64,000 bases of DNA from Chionoecetes opilio (GCA_016584305.1 JACEEZ010013848.1:320501-384500); one strand, 5' to 3'. Positions 32,046-47,089 are shown, numbered from the stretch's first letter. Made by a program: numbers and translations. The notes: generated by a model from the sequence alone, not told the origin.

Positions 32046-32452
32046 GTAAAAAAAATTGACTTTGTTGTCATGATAATATATATGAATACCAATAGATAGA
32101 AGGTGGATATAGATGGTCATTCATACAATTTGAAGAAATATAAGTATTTATAAGGAAATATTTATTCAATGAAAAATTTGAAGTAATATGAGTAACAGAT
32201 ATTTGAAAATGCACTTTCATAGTTTTTTTATATGCTTTAAAGGCTGTAAATATGATCGACGTTGTTGTTAAAAATGTAAATTGCCTTAGGACTGCATTCT
32301 TGATAACATTTGTTCTTTCTAGCATACATTGAAATACATTTATTCAAGGGTAATCCATTCCAGACCCACAACCAAGAACCAAAGTTGCCAATACAGTTAC
32401 TCAAAACAAAACTATTATATATGATCGTAAATGTGAATGTAAACATAATATA
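32046..32452. other. Intron sequence, no element recognised
   Basis: AT-rich sequence immediately after the Mgat1 donor; only short chance frames on the minus strand. Confidence 0.6.
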
Positions 32453-35205
<2,753 letters not shown>

Positions 35206-35454
35206 TTCTTTACTAGGTCATTAGAAATAATAGATACGTACAAAAACTTAGCTAGAAAAATAATATACAGTATACTCGCGGTGATACGAGCAGATATGAT
35301 CCACGGAACCTACTCCTATATTGAATTCTTCTTCTTTTTTCTTTTCTTTTTTAGCTGGTGTAGATATACCAGCTTTCGTTTTTTTATAAAGGTGTCATAT
35401 CTGGTTACTTTATAGAGGATATTTCCACGCTACCAAAGTGTCACTGACCCTTGT

Positions 35455-36285
35455 TTACATATACATAAAAACATAAGAACGTAAGAAAACAAAGGAAGCT
35501 ACAAGAGGCTGTGAGACCTACACGAGGTAGTTCCTGTTACTTAACACTACCTACATCCACTTTTCATTCCCATCCATTAAATGATCTAGCCTTCTTTTAA
35601 AGCTCCCTAATGACTCCGCACTAACTACCTGACGACTGAGTCCATTCCAATCATGTACCACCCTATTTGTGAACCAGTTTCGCCCTATTTCTTTTCTAAA
35701 TCTACACTTTACCAGTTTGAATCTTTCTTGTTCTACCCTGATTACTAGCCTTGATGTAAGAACTTTTCCTACATCTCCTTTATTGTATATCTTTAACCAC
35801 TTAAAAACTTCTATCAGGTCGCCCCTTACTCTACGCGTCTCGAGTGAGTGTAAATTTAATAGCTTCAATCTCTACTTATAACTAAAGTTACGTGTCCCCT
35901 GTATAATTTTAGTCATCCTTCTCTGGACTGACTCTAACAAGGCTATATCCATCCTGTAATACAGAGACCAAAACTGAACCGCATAGTCAAGGTGAGGTCT
36001 GACTAGAGCCAAATAAAGCTTTAGAATAACCTCAGCACCTCTACTTTTAACACTCCTGGCAATGAATCCTAAAACCCTATTAGCTCGATTTCTAGCCTCA
36101 ATGCATTGTTTCCTAGGATGGAGGTCTAGCTTACTCGCACACCCAAATCCTTCTCGCCTTCAAATCTTTTCAGTGATACATTGCGTATAGTGTACCTATT
36201 ACCAGGATTTTCTCTACCAATATTAATTGCGCTACACTTGTCAATATTAAATTCCATCTACCACTATGCATCTACACAACTTTTT
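35455..36285 (-). mobile_element. LINE-II 3' end, second minus copy
   Basis: The same family as 27795-31795. The frame at 35551-35868 gives KLLNLHSLETRRVRGDLIEV, FKWLKIYNKGDVGKVL and NRVVHDWNGLSRQVVSAESL. The remaining RT thumb (36000-36260) has stops. It is 5' truncated, as is usual for target-primed insertion. Confidence 0.85.
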
Positions 36286-36296
36286 TTCTTTCTAAT

Positions 36297-37440
36297 ATCA
36301 ATCAATCATTAGAGGCATACGCCGGGGGGCACCTCGCCCACCCTACGACGCCACTGCCGGGGGTCACCACGCGCAAGTCCCCATGAAGGCTCCCTTCCAA
36401 TACCAAGCAACTCTCGTCAGGAAACATCAACTTGCCCCAGCCACGAGCCTTGTGGGCACCCCCTTGGCCTCCAAGGGGGGTGCCCATCACGCAGGATTGT
36501 CGCTTACAGATACAACCCGATGGGAAGGATCAGTTTCAGGGTAGCGTGCCACATGCCCATATAGCTGAAGTTGGGGCTGACGGACTTTGCAGGTAATAGG
36601 CCTTGATCCAGTCTTACGGTGCAATCGCTGATTTGACACGTAATCATCCCAGCGATACCCCATGATTCTGCGAAGACACTTATTACCAAAGGCATCGATT
36701 CGCCTCTTCAAGTCGCTATTTAGTGTCCATGTCTCACAACCATAGAGTAAGACAGGGATCACAACCGACTTGAAGATCCGGATCTTTGTCCTCCTGCACA
36801 GATACTGACAATGCCAAATACTCGTGCTGAGTGAGTCCATAACACCGTGGTGCCAATCCGCCGTAAGACTTCTTGACGTGACCCGCCATCATTATGAACT
36901 GCACTACCAAGGTATGTAAAACTTAACAAGATCTTAATGTCCTCGCCGCACACGTGATCAGACTGTACTGTTTCATCTAGTAAGCCTCCAAACACCTGGA
37001 ACTTGGTCTTGAGCCAGGAGACCTCAAGTCCCAAAGGCTTTTCCTCCTCGTGCAGCGCTTCAAGAGCCATCAGCAGGACCTCCAGCAACTCTACATAGAT
37101 TACTGCATCATCAGCAAAAACAAGATCTTGAACTTGGTGTTGTCGAGGGATGCACCACAAGCACTTTGATCTACAACTTTGCCCAATACCCAGTCCATAC
37201 AAGTGTTGAAAAGTGATGGGGCAAGGACGCACCCTTGCCTCACTCTTGTATTCACAGGAAAGAAGCTGGATACACCTCCCCCCACACTTCACAGCACTCT
37301 CAGTCCCAAAGTACAGCCCAGTCATCAAACCAATAGTCTTTGCAGGAATCATGCGTAGTCTCAGAAGATCCCAGAGTGACACACGATGCACTGAGTCAAA
37401 CGCCTTCTTGAGATCAATATAGGCTGCAAGCATCCCCTGT
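36297..37440 (-). mobile_element. RTE-clade LINE, copy 1
   Basis: Minus strand: LAAYIDLKKAFDSVHRVSLW (RT motif A), a disrupted VRQGCVLAPSLFNTCMDWVL region, LVFADDAVIYVE with the catalytic Asp-Asp, and then the C-terminus with PVLLYGCETWTLNSDLKRRI, CLRRIMGYRWDDYVSNQRLH and YGHVARYPETDP. It ends PPAYASND near 36302, followed by short ATCA-like repeats. RTE elements typically end in simple repeats rather than poly(A). Frameshifts occur in the palm. Confidence 0.88.
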
Positions 37441-37464
37441 CAAAATTCACGGCGGCGTTCCACC

Positions 37465-37655
37465 AGGACACAAAACACGCTCGGTTCACAACTGAGAAGT
37501 CCCGGGTTTGGTCCCCGGGCGGAGCAGAGAAAGATGGGCAGTCTCCTTAATACCTGAGCCCTTGTCCACCCAGCAGTGAATGAGTACCGGGTGTTAGCTG
37601 GGGGTTTGTGACCTGCCTCCCGGGGTGATATGGCTTAGGCCAACACTAAGCACTA
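37465..37655 (+). repeat. SINE-3 (tRNA-related)
   Basis: The head ctcggttcacaactgagaag and the B-box-like cgggtttggtcccc are followed by cagcagtgaatgagtaccgg and gtttgtgacctgcctcccgg. The body recurs at 10690-10790, 41533-41635 and 62262-62360, inside TIR-6 family copies. Confidence 0.55.
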
Positions 37656-37791
37656 AGGAAGCAATTTATTTAAAAATGTAGCTATGGAGATGGGCTCATA
37701 CAAGTGTAGCTCAGGCCCTGTTAAATACAACTAGATGAATACAATGCATGGCATTTGCTGGTAGGCTGTCTACTTCCTGACAGCAGGTATA

Positions 37792-38774
37792 CAGGGAAGT
37801 CCCGTTATACGAGCATTCGGTATACGAGAATTCGATGGTACGAGATGTGTAAATTAGGGTCTATTTTCAATATACGAGATCAAAAATCCAATGCTACGAC
37901 ATTCAAACTGGGGTGAGTAAAATTACCAAGTTATTTACTAAAGTAAATTACAAGTTATTTACTAAAATTATGAAGTCATTTACTGACTATGATTTTACCT
38001 AAGGTTGTACTCATCAACCTGAAAATATGATAATTCTGGTGGCTCGGTACGACAATGTGGCCTACAAAAGTTCACATCACTGGACGATGTACAATGATTC
38101 AGATGCGCAGAGACGAGTTTGTGGGCAGTGGAAGAGGTCTGCGCACCCCTCCCTTTTCCCTTACCTACCCTACCCTCTCGAGTCTATTGTATCACGCGGC
38201 GTCCCCAACAGTACATCCAACGTCTATTTTGCTTGTATGTATTGTGCCTTGCACAATCCAGCACAGCCAGACCCAATTCAGGGCCAGCACCGAGGATCTT
38301 TCCTCTTCCCCAAGTGATCAAGGGGAGGAGGAAGAACTCTTAACCCAGTCATCCCTGCAAACGCAGTCACCGCTGTTTTCTCTCGAGCCTCGGAGAGAGA
38401 AAACAGGGACTCTCAGCTGGCTACGTGCCAGCTTCCTTTCTATCCACACAACATTACCACTTGTGAGTGTTATGCATTTTTTATGTTTAATTAATGTGCA
38501 GTTATGTTATTTTGTGTGCTATTTTCTCTTTCAGAATGCTTTTTCTACAGAATAGGTAGTACAGTGTGGGTAATATAGACGCTGTGTGTTTATTGTTTGC
38601 TATAGTTTATTTTAGCTTGAAAACATGTCTTTTTTTTTCTTTCTTTTTTTTAATTGATGGGGTCCTGGAACCAAACCTATATTTTACCATTAGTTATGTG
38701 TTTCGTTATACGAGATTTCGCTTTACGAGTATGCCAGGTGGAACCTAACTGCTCGTATCTTCGGGACTTCCCTG
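37792..38774 (+). mobile_element. TIR-2 copy H (983 bp)
   Basis: CAGGGAAGTCCCGTTATACG at 37792 to CTTCGGGACTTCCCTG at 38774, TA on both sides. It lies between two RTE copies. It lacks both the 107-bp array and most of the TCACGATAG field, and shows the uninterrupted sequence around the sites where copies K and L entered copy J. Confidence 0.92.
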
Positions 38775-38921
38775 TACAATACAAATTATATTTACTGTTT
38801 TGCAGTTTTGACAAATTTTGATTAATTTTGTACCCATATGAAACTATCATTGCCATACATACAAATCTTTAGCTATTAGGTAATTTTTTTGTAGTTGGAA
38901 TCATTCTGATACCACAGATCA

Positions 38922-40565
38922 TCATCATCAATTAGCGGCATACGCCTGGGGGCGTGTCGCCTCGCCAACCCTACAATGCCACTCCCGGGGGTCACCACGT
39001 GCGAGTCCCCATGCAGGCTCCCTTCGCATACCAAGCGACTCGACAGGAGACATCAACTTGCCCCAGCCTCTAGCCTTCTGGGTGCCCCCTTAGCCTTCTC
39101 CACGCTGGATTTTCTCTTACAGATACAACTCGATGGGAAGGATCGGTTTCAGGGTAATGTGCCACATGCCCATATAGCCGGAGTTGGCGCTGACGAACTA
39201 TGCAGGTAATAGGCCTCGATTCAGTCTCACGGTGCAATCGCTGATTTGACACGTAGTCATCCCATGATACCCCATGATTCTGCGAAGACATCCTGACCAA
39301 AGGCATCGATTCGCCTCTTCAAGTTACTATTTTAGAGTCCCTGTATCACATCCATAGAGTAAGACAGGGATCATAAACGACCTGAAGATCCGGATCTTTG
39401 TCCTTCTGCACTGGTACCGACAACGTGAAATACTAGTGTTGAGCGAGTTCATAATAGAGGGGGCTAGGCGCCTACAATTCGCCGTAAGACTTCTTGACAT
39501 GACCCACCGTCTTTCTGGACATCGCTACCAAGTGTGTAAAACTTTCCAAGATATCAATGTCTTTGCCGCATGCATGGAGAGATTGTACTGTTTCATCTAG
39601 TAAGCCTCAAAACACTTGGACCTATGGCTTTCGGCCAGGAGAAATTAAGTCCCAAAGACTTTGCCTCCTCGTGCAGCGCCTCAAGAGCCATCACCAGAAC
39701 CTCCAGCGACTCAACAAAGATTACTGCATCATCGGCAAAAACAAGATCAGTAATCTTGGTGTTGCAGAGGGATGCTCTACTATCACTTTGGTCCACAACT
39801 CTGCCCAATACCCAGTCCATGCAAGTGTTGAAAAGTGATAGGGCAAGGGCACACCTTTGCCTCACTCCTGTATTCACAGGGAAAAAGCTGGATACACCTT
39901 CCCCACACTTCACAGCACTCTCATTCCCAGAGTACAGGCCAGTCAGCAGACCAACAGTCCTTGCATAAATTCCGCGAAGCCACAGAAGATCCCAGATTGC
40001 CTCACGATGCACTGAGTCAACGCCTTTTTGTGATCAACATAGACTGCAAGCATCCCCTGTCGAAACTCAAGTTGGCGTTCCACCAGGACACGAAGCGCTA
40101 GGATACAGTAATTTGTTAACTTACCTGGCGTGAACTCAGACTGCTGAGGTCTCTGATGCTTCAACAGATGACTGCAGATCCGTGTCAGCAATAGATGGGC
40201 AAGCACCTTGCCTGGCACGCTGAGCAGGATAATACCGCGGTAGTTGTTGCAGTCCTGAGGGTCCCCTTTCCCTTTCCAGATGGGGACGACCAGCCCCCTT
40301 TTCCAGTCAGGAGGAATGGTGCCTGATTGCCACACAGCAGTCAAGACAGAATGCAACCTGTGGATCATGGCCTCACCCCCAGCTTTGAGCAGCTTTGCAC
40401 TGATATTACAAACACTAGCTGCCTTTCCACCCATCAATTTGCTACAGCCTCTCCAACTTCATCAAGATAGGGTGCGGTTTTATCGATGGGAGGATCGGCA
40501 TTCATTAACTACCCGTATTCCAATGGTGTGAAGCTCCTCAATTGGAGGATTCACCGTGAACAACC
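38922..40565 (-). mobile_element. RTE-clade LINE, copy 2
   Basis: From 40437 on the minus strand: GGKAASVCNISAKLLKAGGE, WQSGTIPPDWKRGLVVPIWK, NNYRGIILLSVPGKVLAHLL and GMLAVYVDHKKALT. After a frameshift come VSSFFPVNTGVRQRCALALS and ITDLVFADDAVIFVESLE (catalytic FADD). The C-terminal QRQLRLYGHVAHYPETDPSH follows. The 3' end near 38922 carries ATC repeats. It is in the same orientation as copy 1 but a separate, diverged insertion. Confidence 0.9.
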
Positions 40566-40866
40566 ATAGATGATGACCTAATATTTTTTTTTCTGAACCC
40601 CCAAACACACATTATATTAACACTTCTTCCTTTTTACTTGTGCCTTTTTTATCACAACAACCCTTATTTTATTTTGTATTTTGTTTTTAGCTCTATTTTT
40701 TGTATACAATCCCCTCCCAAGTTTCACGCTATCCGAGTTTCGCGATCTTCGAGTTTCACGCTGAGTCCTAAATTCTTACCATCCCGACTTTTGTGCATTC
40801 TCTCCCCGAGTTTCGCGCTACTTCGTACACGTTTAAAAAAAAAAAAATCTAGACATTTGTGCCTAT
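40566..40866. other. No gene; pieces of GAGTTTCGCG repeat
   Basis: T-rich stretch followed by 40725-40830, which shares gagtttcgcga and gagtttcgcgct words with 10841-10962 and 42641-42760. Confidence 0.5.
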
Positions 40867-40867
40867 A

Positions 40868-41190
40868 GCGCCGTTAGGCCGTGACCTCCTGAGGTAGGAT
40901 GGCAGGCCCTGGAGGTTCACTCGAGGGCTGTGATGGTTGGCCCTCGCCTGTGGTGACGCAGGCAGGATTATTATCGTGACGCCTTTGATTAGAGGCTCAT
41001 GCCGCCCCCCTGTGTCTTCCGATGCACTCGCAATCGAAGGTAGACTTAATGGGCAGCATGTGGGTGTTCTTAGGCCACTCGACGGTGCAGAGAAAGATTT
41101 TAAGTGGATTTTACAGCCCTCATCAAGGATCGAACTTGAGTCACCGAGAATGCCACTCGGAGACGCTAAACACTGCTACCGCCTTCCCTA
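40868..41190 (-). repeat. SINE-1, minus copy
   Basis: Reverse complement of the full SINE at 57211-57568. The tRNA-like head is at 41140-41190 (B-box-like GAGTTCGATCC variant, then ggcggtagcagtg) and the body reaches tacggcgctatagg at 40868. It ends without a long A tail. Confidence 0.8.
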
Positions 41191-41295
41191 AGAGACGTTC
41201 GGGACTTATCTTCCTTCCGTTGGCAACAACGCTGTTGGTGACACGACACAGCCTTAGACCAGGTTGCCAGACCTGCCTCTCGAATACCTCGAATA

Positions 41296-42628
41296 GCCGT
41301 ATTTTACGGCTTATAAGACGCTGCATTTTGGAAGATGCACCCTAATTTTGGAAAGAAATTTCTAAGAAAAAGAAAAAAATAATAAAAATTCTAGTAAAAT
41401 CTACAGATTTTCTTCTTCTAGCAGAACAAAATCTGTAGGCTTCTTCTAGTGACCTCTACTGCTTAGTATCGCTTCGTATAGGTCCTCTCCTCTCCTCCTC
41501 TTCCTCCTCCTCCTCTCCTCTCCTCTCCTCTAGTGTTGGCTGAAGCCACCACCCCGGGAGGCGGGTCACAAACCCCATGCTAACACCCGGTACCCATTCA
41601 CTGCTGGGTGGACAGGGGCTCGGGTTTTTTTAAGGAAACAGCCCATCTACAGTAAAAGCCTTATAACTCGGCACGATAGGGGCTCTGGCCCTTGTCGAGT
41701 TATTCAATGTGCCGAGTTATGCAATGTCCTCCTCTGATATGGGTAAAAAAAAAAAAAAAAAAAAAAAAAATACAGTACTGTAATAGCATAAAAACTACAC
41801 TTATAAATGAACGGGTAGCAGCAGGCATGTAATCCAAGGAGAGGGGAGCCTTGTTGTAACTTGTAACATGTAGAAGATGTTAGGGGGACCAGTCGCATTT
41901 TAACACTGGTATCACTTTAATCACTTTATAATCACAACTCTGTACTGTATTGTACACAGTACTGTACCTGTACAACTTAATTTTACATCACTTGAGCACT
42001 TAGTTACAGCAACACTATGCCTTGTCCATTAACTCTACCTTCGACTGCGAGTGCATGGGAGGACACAGGGGGCGGCATGAGCCTCTAATCACAGGCGTCA
42101 CTATAAGAATCCTGCCTGCGCCACCACGGACGAGGGCCAACCATCACAGCCCTCGAGTGAGCCTCCAGGGCCTACCATCCCACCCATGGAGCTCACTGCC
42201 TACACGCACTATAGGCATAGGTGGGAAGAAAAAAAAAAAAAATAATAATAATAAAATAAATAAAAAATAAAATAAAAATAAAACCCTTGTCTTTGCCATG
42301 CCGAGTTATATCAAATTCCGAGTTATACAGTGCCGAGTTATAAGGGTTTTACTGTATTTCCGCTCCGCCCGGGGATCGATAGCAGACGATAGATGTCGCT
42401 GATGGCAGCAATCTGCCGAGCCTCAGATGCGTAACGTCAACATCACACTGTTAGGACAGATTAGTTGATTTAAATGTCTTATGGTATTTGAAATACTTGT
42501 AACAGGTAAGTACTGAGGTACTGAGTACTGAGGAAGTACTACAATGTTCATTTTGGAAGACGCATGAGTACTTTTCAGGGTAAATTCTTTGGGGAAAAAG
42601 TGAGTCTTATAAGCCGTAAAATATGATA
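41296..42628. mobile_element. TIR-6 element with nested TIR-5 copy
   Basis: GCCGTATTTTACGGCTTATA at 41296 and the mirrored TATAAGCCGTAAAATATG ending near 42628. The interior has TCC/CTCCT repeats (41477-41531), a SINE-3 segment (41533-41635) and the TIR-5 element at 41650-42354. Related ends lie at 10800-10840 and 62198-62260. Confidence 0.7.
41650..42354 (+). mobile_element. TIR-5 element, complete (705 bp)
   Basis: CAGTAAAAGCCTTATAACTC at 41650 and AGTTATAAGGGTTTTACTG at 42354, TA on both sides. It carries a 5'-truncated SINE-1 (42018-42225) followed by A-rich sequence (42230-42285). Two poly(A)/(T) tracts lie inside. Non-coding. Confidence 0.9.
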
Positions 42629-42640
42629 CTATACATCACA

Positions 42641-42760
42641 CTGGAATAAATAAGCATTTTTTCAGTGTTTTCAATACCCGAGTTTCGCGATCCTCGAGTT
42701 TAGCGCTGTGCCTTCGGAGGAAAGAAAGCACGAAACTCAGGAGGGCACTGTAGTAATTAA
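42641..42760. repeat. GAGTTTCGCG repeat fragment
   Basis: See 10841-10962. Here cccgagtttcgcgatcctcg is followed by gaaactcaggagggcactgta. Confidence 0.5.
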
Positions 42761-42930
42761 TAGTGAGGTTGTTTGTGTACATCCATATATATTGATTAAG
42801 TTAGAATAGGAAGGTTCTTAACATAAAGGTTGGAATAATAGATGGTGGAAAAGAGAACAAATTAGATTGTTGGAAATTATAATGTTAATGTGTATCTTTA
42901 TGTTCTAAATAACCACCATTTTCGATTTAG

Positions 42931-43069
42931 CACCCAGATCTGACTGACATTGAAGTGCCTCTGAAGGAGCGGAAGTTCAAAGGTTACTTCTTGATCGCTC
43001 GTCATTACCGCTGGGCTCTCAACCAAATGTTCCAGAAGTTTGAATATGATGCTGTCATTATTGTGGAAG
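42931..43069 (+). CDS. Mgat1: Mgat1 exon (catalytic domain, acceptor-side helix to EDD motif)
   Basis: 139 bp, entering in phase 0 and leaving in phase 1; acceptor TTCGATTTAG, donor GTGAGT. It encodes HPDLTDIEVP, KERKFKGYFLIARHYRWALN and FEYDAVIIVE, then the first base of an Asp codon. In GnT-I the Y-K/L-IARHYRWAL segment packs against UDP-GlcNAc. The VVVEDDL strand supplies the metal-binding EDD motif (the DXD equivalent). Here Glu is in this exon and the two Asp are completed across the intron. The exon is intact. Confidence 0.97.
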
Positions 43070-43194
43070 GTGAGTGGAGGTGGTATGTTCAGATATTGGG
43101 GTTGAGAGTTTGATAGAGATCATAATGCCATTAGAAAGATGTGAAAATTTAGATGAATTTCTTATCAATGGGTGTGTGGAGGGGTTTGAGGATT

Positions 43195-43610
43195 ATTGAC
43201 CCATGGTGGTGGTACAGAGGGCGTCGCTTAGCAAGGTATCCCATGTGGAGCGGCAGACCCTAGAGATCAGACGTTTTGCCGTGAAGAATGGCAGTAGGAG
43301 GGGAGTGATGTGTACGTACCTCTGAGAGGGCCACCTTGACAGCAGAATCCACAATCTTGTTGCCCCGTATGTCGGAGTAGGAAGGTACCCACTGAAGGAA
43401 GATTCCCAGCCTACTGATATGAGGTAGAGGAGGAGCCATTGAAGGATGTGTACAAGGGCCGTGGAGGATGTTGGCTGGCGGGAGAGGAGATGGAGGGATT
43501 AGAGAATGTGTAGATGATGACAGCCCTGGTGTGAATGTATGTGATGTTAAGGTAAGCCAGGGCTTGACATATGGCATCAATTTCTGGGGGCAGCCTCCAC
43601 ATCTTACAGC
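43195..43610 (-). pseudogene. RNase H domain fragment of a non-LTR retrotransposon
   Basis: Minus strand: LPPEIDAICQALAYLN (RNase H catalytic Glu helix), AVIIYTFSNPSI (D-to-F substituted strand), a frameshift, then LGIFLQWVPSYSDIRGNKIV DSAVK (the WVPSHxxIxGNExAD motif). It ends in RLISRVCRSTWDT. It is the upstream neighbour of the C-terminal segment found in TIR-1 elements. Confidence 0.82.
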
Positions 43611-44161
43611 TGTTTAATTACAAGTTTGTGCCAACCTCAGATGCTGCTACCAGCGCCATCAAAACAGTAGCGCCAACCCGGGATTTCTAAAATTTTGCTC
43701 ACAGAAATTCTGTCCTGATTAGTGATAGAATTGGATGCCAGACTGCCGGATTAGTAATGAGCTACATGTAACTACTTTTAAATATCATTTAACTTCAATA
43801 TTTTTGTACAGTTGTACCTAGTGTATTCGGACCTCGATATTATTCGGACCTCCTCCTCCTTTTTTATTTTTTTAGGGTAGGGTAGGTAGGGTGTTATGAT
43901 GTGAGTCAGTGAGGTTAGAGGCCCTAGGGAGTCAGGCAGGGCTTTCATGATCCATCACTGAGCATATAGTTTGTATACTGCAATTGTGGTTTCTTTGTTG
44001 TATCCAAATGTTGTATTGGCGAGTGATCTGAGGCCATTGAACCTTGGGCCCAGATCCAGCAACAGAGGTGGTATCTCCAGCTACCACCCGCTCTCGCACC
44101 ACCTAGATACTACCTACCCTTACTACTGTATCCAGCAAGCCACCCTCGGTAGCCTCGTGTT

Positions 44162-44470
44162 GCCTCCGTGGTGTAGTGGCTAGCATGCCTGGCTACGAAT
44201 CTGTGAGCCTTGGTTCGAATCCGGGCCAGGGCAGGCCGGCGACCAGCCAACTCAGCTGTTCTTCCTTTCTTTCGGGGTTGATAAATGGGTACCTGGGGAG
44301 GGTAACTGGTAACCCGGGTGTCATACTAGCCCTGTGTCCCGGGGTAACGGCTCCTCACCCACCACAGGCTCTAAGGGCTAATGCCACGGAGATGAGCACC
44401 GAATGCCACGCGCAGCTTAGCGTATGCTCCCATCTTTACCTTACTGGGTAGGTAGTAAATGGGTAGGAAG
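44162..44470 (+). repeat. SINE-2, tRNA-derived
   Basis: The head has an A box (TGGTGTAGTGGCTAGCATG) and a perfect B box (GGTTCGAATCC at 44213-44223). The 5' GCCTCCG has no complementary 3' acceptor arm, so it is not a tRNA gene. The body runs about 240 bp more, with tcccggggtaacggctcc, and ends near gggtaggaaggccctg. Confidence 0.88.
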
Positions 44471-44489
44471 GCCCTGACAAGCTTGAGCG

Positions 44490-44735
44490 AGTAATGAGGT
44501 CATCAAACTTGTCATCAGTCACCAGCCAATGACAAACTTTTTCTAAAACTTCTCGACCAATCACAAGCCAACAAAACTTATTTGTGGGCAAGAAGGGCAT
44601 GCCAGGGATGAGACCGCCTTCTCCTATCGCTGCTCCGTCACCTCAACATAATTTTTCTTGTTTTATTTTGGAATGCTTGGGTTTTAATGAGTTTTAACGT
44701 ATTAGATAGTAAGTTATATAAGGAAGGAGCCTGTG
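44490..44735 (+). repeat. Unclassified repeat, partner at 58515-58760
   Basis: Shares gtcatcagtcaccag.caatgac, aaaacttctcga and gagttttaa.gtat with 58525-58750 in the same orientation. No terminal repeat or coding frame was recognised. Confidence 0.6.
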
Positions 44736-44737
44736 TT

Positions 44738-44995
44738 GCTGGAGAAAAGAGAAGGTCGATACACAAAAGGACATACAAAACAATTAGGAAAAGGGAGCCT
44801 GAACAACATAAAGAAGTACAGCTTCCCTCATAGAAATGTAGAAGTTTGGAATGGACTAAATGAGGTGATATCGGCACATAATGTGCACCAATTGAAAGAA
44901 AGACTGGATAAATGTAGAAACAGAGACGGGACCACACGAGTGTAGCTCAGGCCCTGTAAAACACAACTAGGTAAATACAACTATGTAAATTAGGT
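44738..44995 (+). mobile_element. LINE-I 3' end, plus copy
   Basis: The frame EKREGRYTKGHTKQLGKGS, KKYSFPHRNVEVWNGLNEV, HNVHQLKERLDKCRNRDG ends at a stop near 44945. The 3' tail of GTAAATACAACTAT-like repeats reaches 44995. It matches 21640-21860 (minus copy). Strongly 5' truncated. Confidence 0.85.
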
Positions 44996-45064
44996 AAATA
45001 CATAACCTATGGGAAAAATTGATATTGGTCGATTGGTCCTCCCGTCCGTACCCGTACATATATA

Positions 45065-46032
45065 CACTCGACCCTCGATTTTCCGGACCTCCAATTGCCG
45101 GATTTTAGATTTCCCGGTGATTGTCTGCATCCGGACATATTTGGCATGGGCCGGACAAATGTCCGGAATAGTCCGGGACATTAAGGAAAGAATGGCATTC
45201 AAATTTCCCGCGCAGCGAGGTTCCCGGCCATTAGTATGAAGATGCTGCCACTAGGGGTCAGGGTGGGCGGACACAGCTGCTCGGGGTGAGTATTATCGCC
45301 ACAATGCCTCCCTTTCCCTCTGCCGCTCTCCGCGGCCAAACGCCTCATCTCCCAGGTCTCCCGGGCTCGGCGATGCCCTCCGCATCACCTCCATGGGCCA
45401 ATACCGCAGTGACTCTTCCCCCCAGCCGTGGATACGAAAAAAGTCCCGCATCCTCGATGTCACCCTCACCCGCCTCCGCCTGGGCCACACGACGCTCACG
45501 GCTCACCTGCACCATCTCCGTCTGTCCCCTGACCCCCACTGCCCCTGGTGCAGGAATGTTCCTGAGACCATTGAACATTTTCTGCTGCAGTGTATGCGCT
45601 TCCACTCCCACAGTGTAGTGCTAAACTCAACTCCTCGCCCTGAACATCACCACCTTTGACCTGCCCACCCTGCTGGCGGCGGCGGGCGTCTGCCCCTCAT
45701 GGCAACACGTTGTCCTCCGCCTCACCTGTGCTTTCCTGAAGAAGGCAGGTCAACTACCGCGCCTGTGATAGCATCATAGGACATCACCAGGGCTCATATA
45801 ATAGTGTTCCCCAAAGGATCCTTGCAGCCCTAAAACAACAACAACAACAACAACAATGCCTCAGTGTCGCCCAAGGACCCAAAATGTACTAGATAACCAG
45901 TACACCTTACTGTTTACCAGATAAAGTCTGAATGGCTACACCTCCTGAATCCTGAACTTCGCTGTTCCCGGACTCTTGGGGTTCCTGGACCAGGCTAACC
46001 CCCTAATAGTCCGGAAAATGGAGGGTCGAGTG
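45065..46032 (+). mobile_element. TIR-1-like copy F with long LINE segment (968 bp)
   Basis: CACTCGACCCTCGATTTTCC at 45065 and GGAGGGTCGAGTG at 46032, TA on both sides. The intact TIR-3 copy near 26250 gives the empty site. It carries about 550 bp of the LINE from after the RNase H domain to its 3' end (gatagcatcataggac, AAC repeats at 45835-45856), once, without tandem expansion. The frame at 45393-45659 contains RILDVTLTRLRLGHTTLTAH, PDPHCPWCRN and PETIEHFLLQC. Confidence 0.9.
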
Positions 46033-46318
46033 TACTCATTCTCACCCATGCATACCAAAACATATATAAATGATTAGTTATGCATAGAAATGATGAAATA
46101 GGCATATTGTTGCTTACCTTAAATCTAATAGGGATCATGTACAGGGGGCGAGGGGTTCCGAGGCATCTTGGAGGTCACTTATCGTCACATCGGTCGGGGC
46201 TCGCCCGCTCACAGCTGATAACTTGTTAACAAAACCACAAAGACAAAAGTTTACCAGTCGAATGAAAGCCATCAATAAATTACTATAACTGACGATATTG
46301 TGAATGGATCACAACATA

Positions 46319-47089
46319 CACACAACCCTCGTTTTCCCGGACTATTAGGGGGGAGCACTGGTCCGGGAACTGCAAACGTCCGGGAATCGCAATAGTCCGA
46401 GGCCATTACCCACCCCCGGACGTTTATCCTATTCTAGTATTTACTGTCTGGCAACCGCCAATATCAACTATCTCACCGCGGACTTTTACGTCACTTTGTT
46501 GTTGTTGTTTGTTGTTGTTTTTAGGGCTGCAGAGGATCCCTTGGGGAACACTATGAGCCCTGGTGATGTCCTATGATGCTATCACAGGCACTGTAGTTGA
46601 ACCTGTTTTCCTCAGGAAGGCACAGGTGAGGCGGATGACAGCGTGTTGCTGGGAGGGGTGGACGCCAGCCGCCGCCAGCAGGGTGGGCAGGTCACAGGTG
46701 GCGACGTTCAGGGCAAGGAGTTGAGAGTGTAGCACTACACGGTGGGAGTTGAAGCGGGGACACTGCAGCAGAAAGTGTTCAATAGTCTCAGAGATGTTCC
46801 TGCACCAGGGGCAGTGGGGGTCAGGGGACTGACGGAGGTGGTGCAGGTGAACCGTAGGTGTCGTGTGCCCAAATGTAAACAATACGACTGCTGAGCATGC
46901 TGCCACCTGGCGGGAGGCACGGACACTGACCAGGGGTGACAGGAGAGGCTCGGACCGCCGGACAACTTTGTCGATTTACGGACTGGACCAGGCATTTGTC
47001 CGGGACTCTGACATATCCCCGGACCTCGGATTTTGACCGGCAAATCCGATATCCGGGAAATGGAGGTCTGGGAAAACGAGGGTTGTGTG
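46319..47089 (-). mobile_element. TIR-1 copy E (771 bp), single LINE segment
   Basis: CACACAACCCTCG at 46319 and CGAGGGTTGTGTG at 47089, TA on both sides. The empty site is seen in the TIR-3 copies (cacaacatatatcc near 26522). It has one LINE segment on the minus strand (46571-46906) running through PTLLAAAGVHPSQQHAVIRL to the AAC tail near 46500. It is joined to element leader sequence at the junction that forms the repeat boundary in copies A-D. Confidence 0.92.

Noticed and set aside
32046..32452. Extra Mgat1 exon in the intron start
   Set aside because: Open frames lack splice sites and any similarity to GnT-I, and the exons before and after already join without a gap.
43260..43602. Pro/Ser-rich minus-strand ORF as a novel gene next to an Mgat1 exon
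   Set aside because: It contains the RNase H QWVPSYSDIRGNK motif of a non-LTR retrotransposon and is frameshifted.
44162..44235. Possible tRNA gene
   Set aside because: A and B boxes are good, but the 5' and 3' ends do not form an acceptor stem and a long conserved body follows; it is a SINE.
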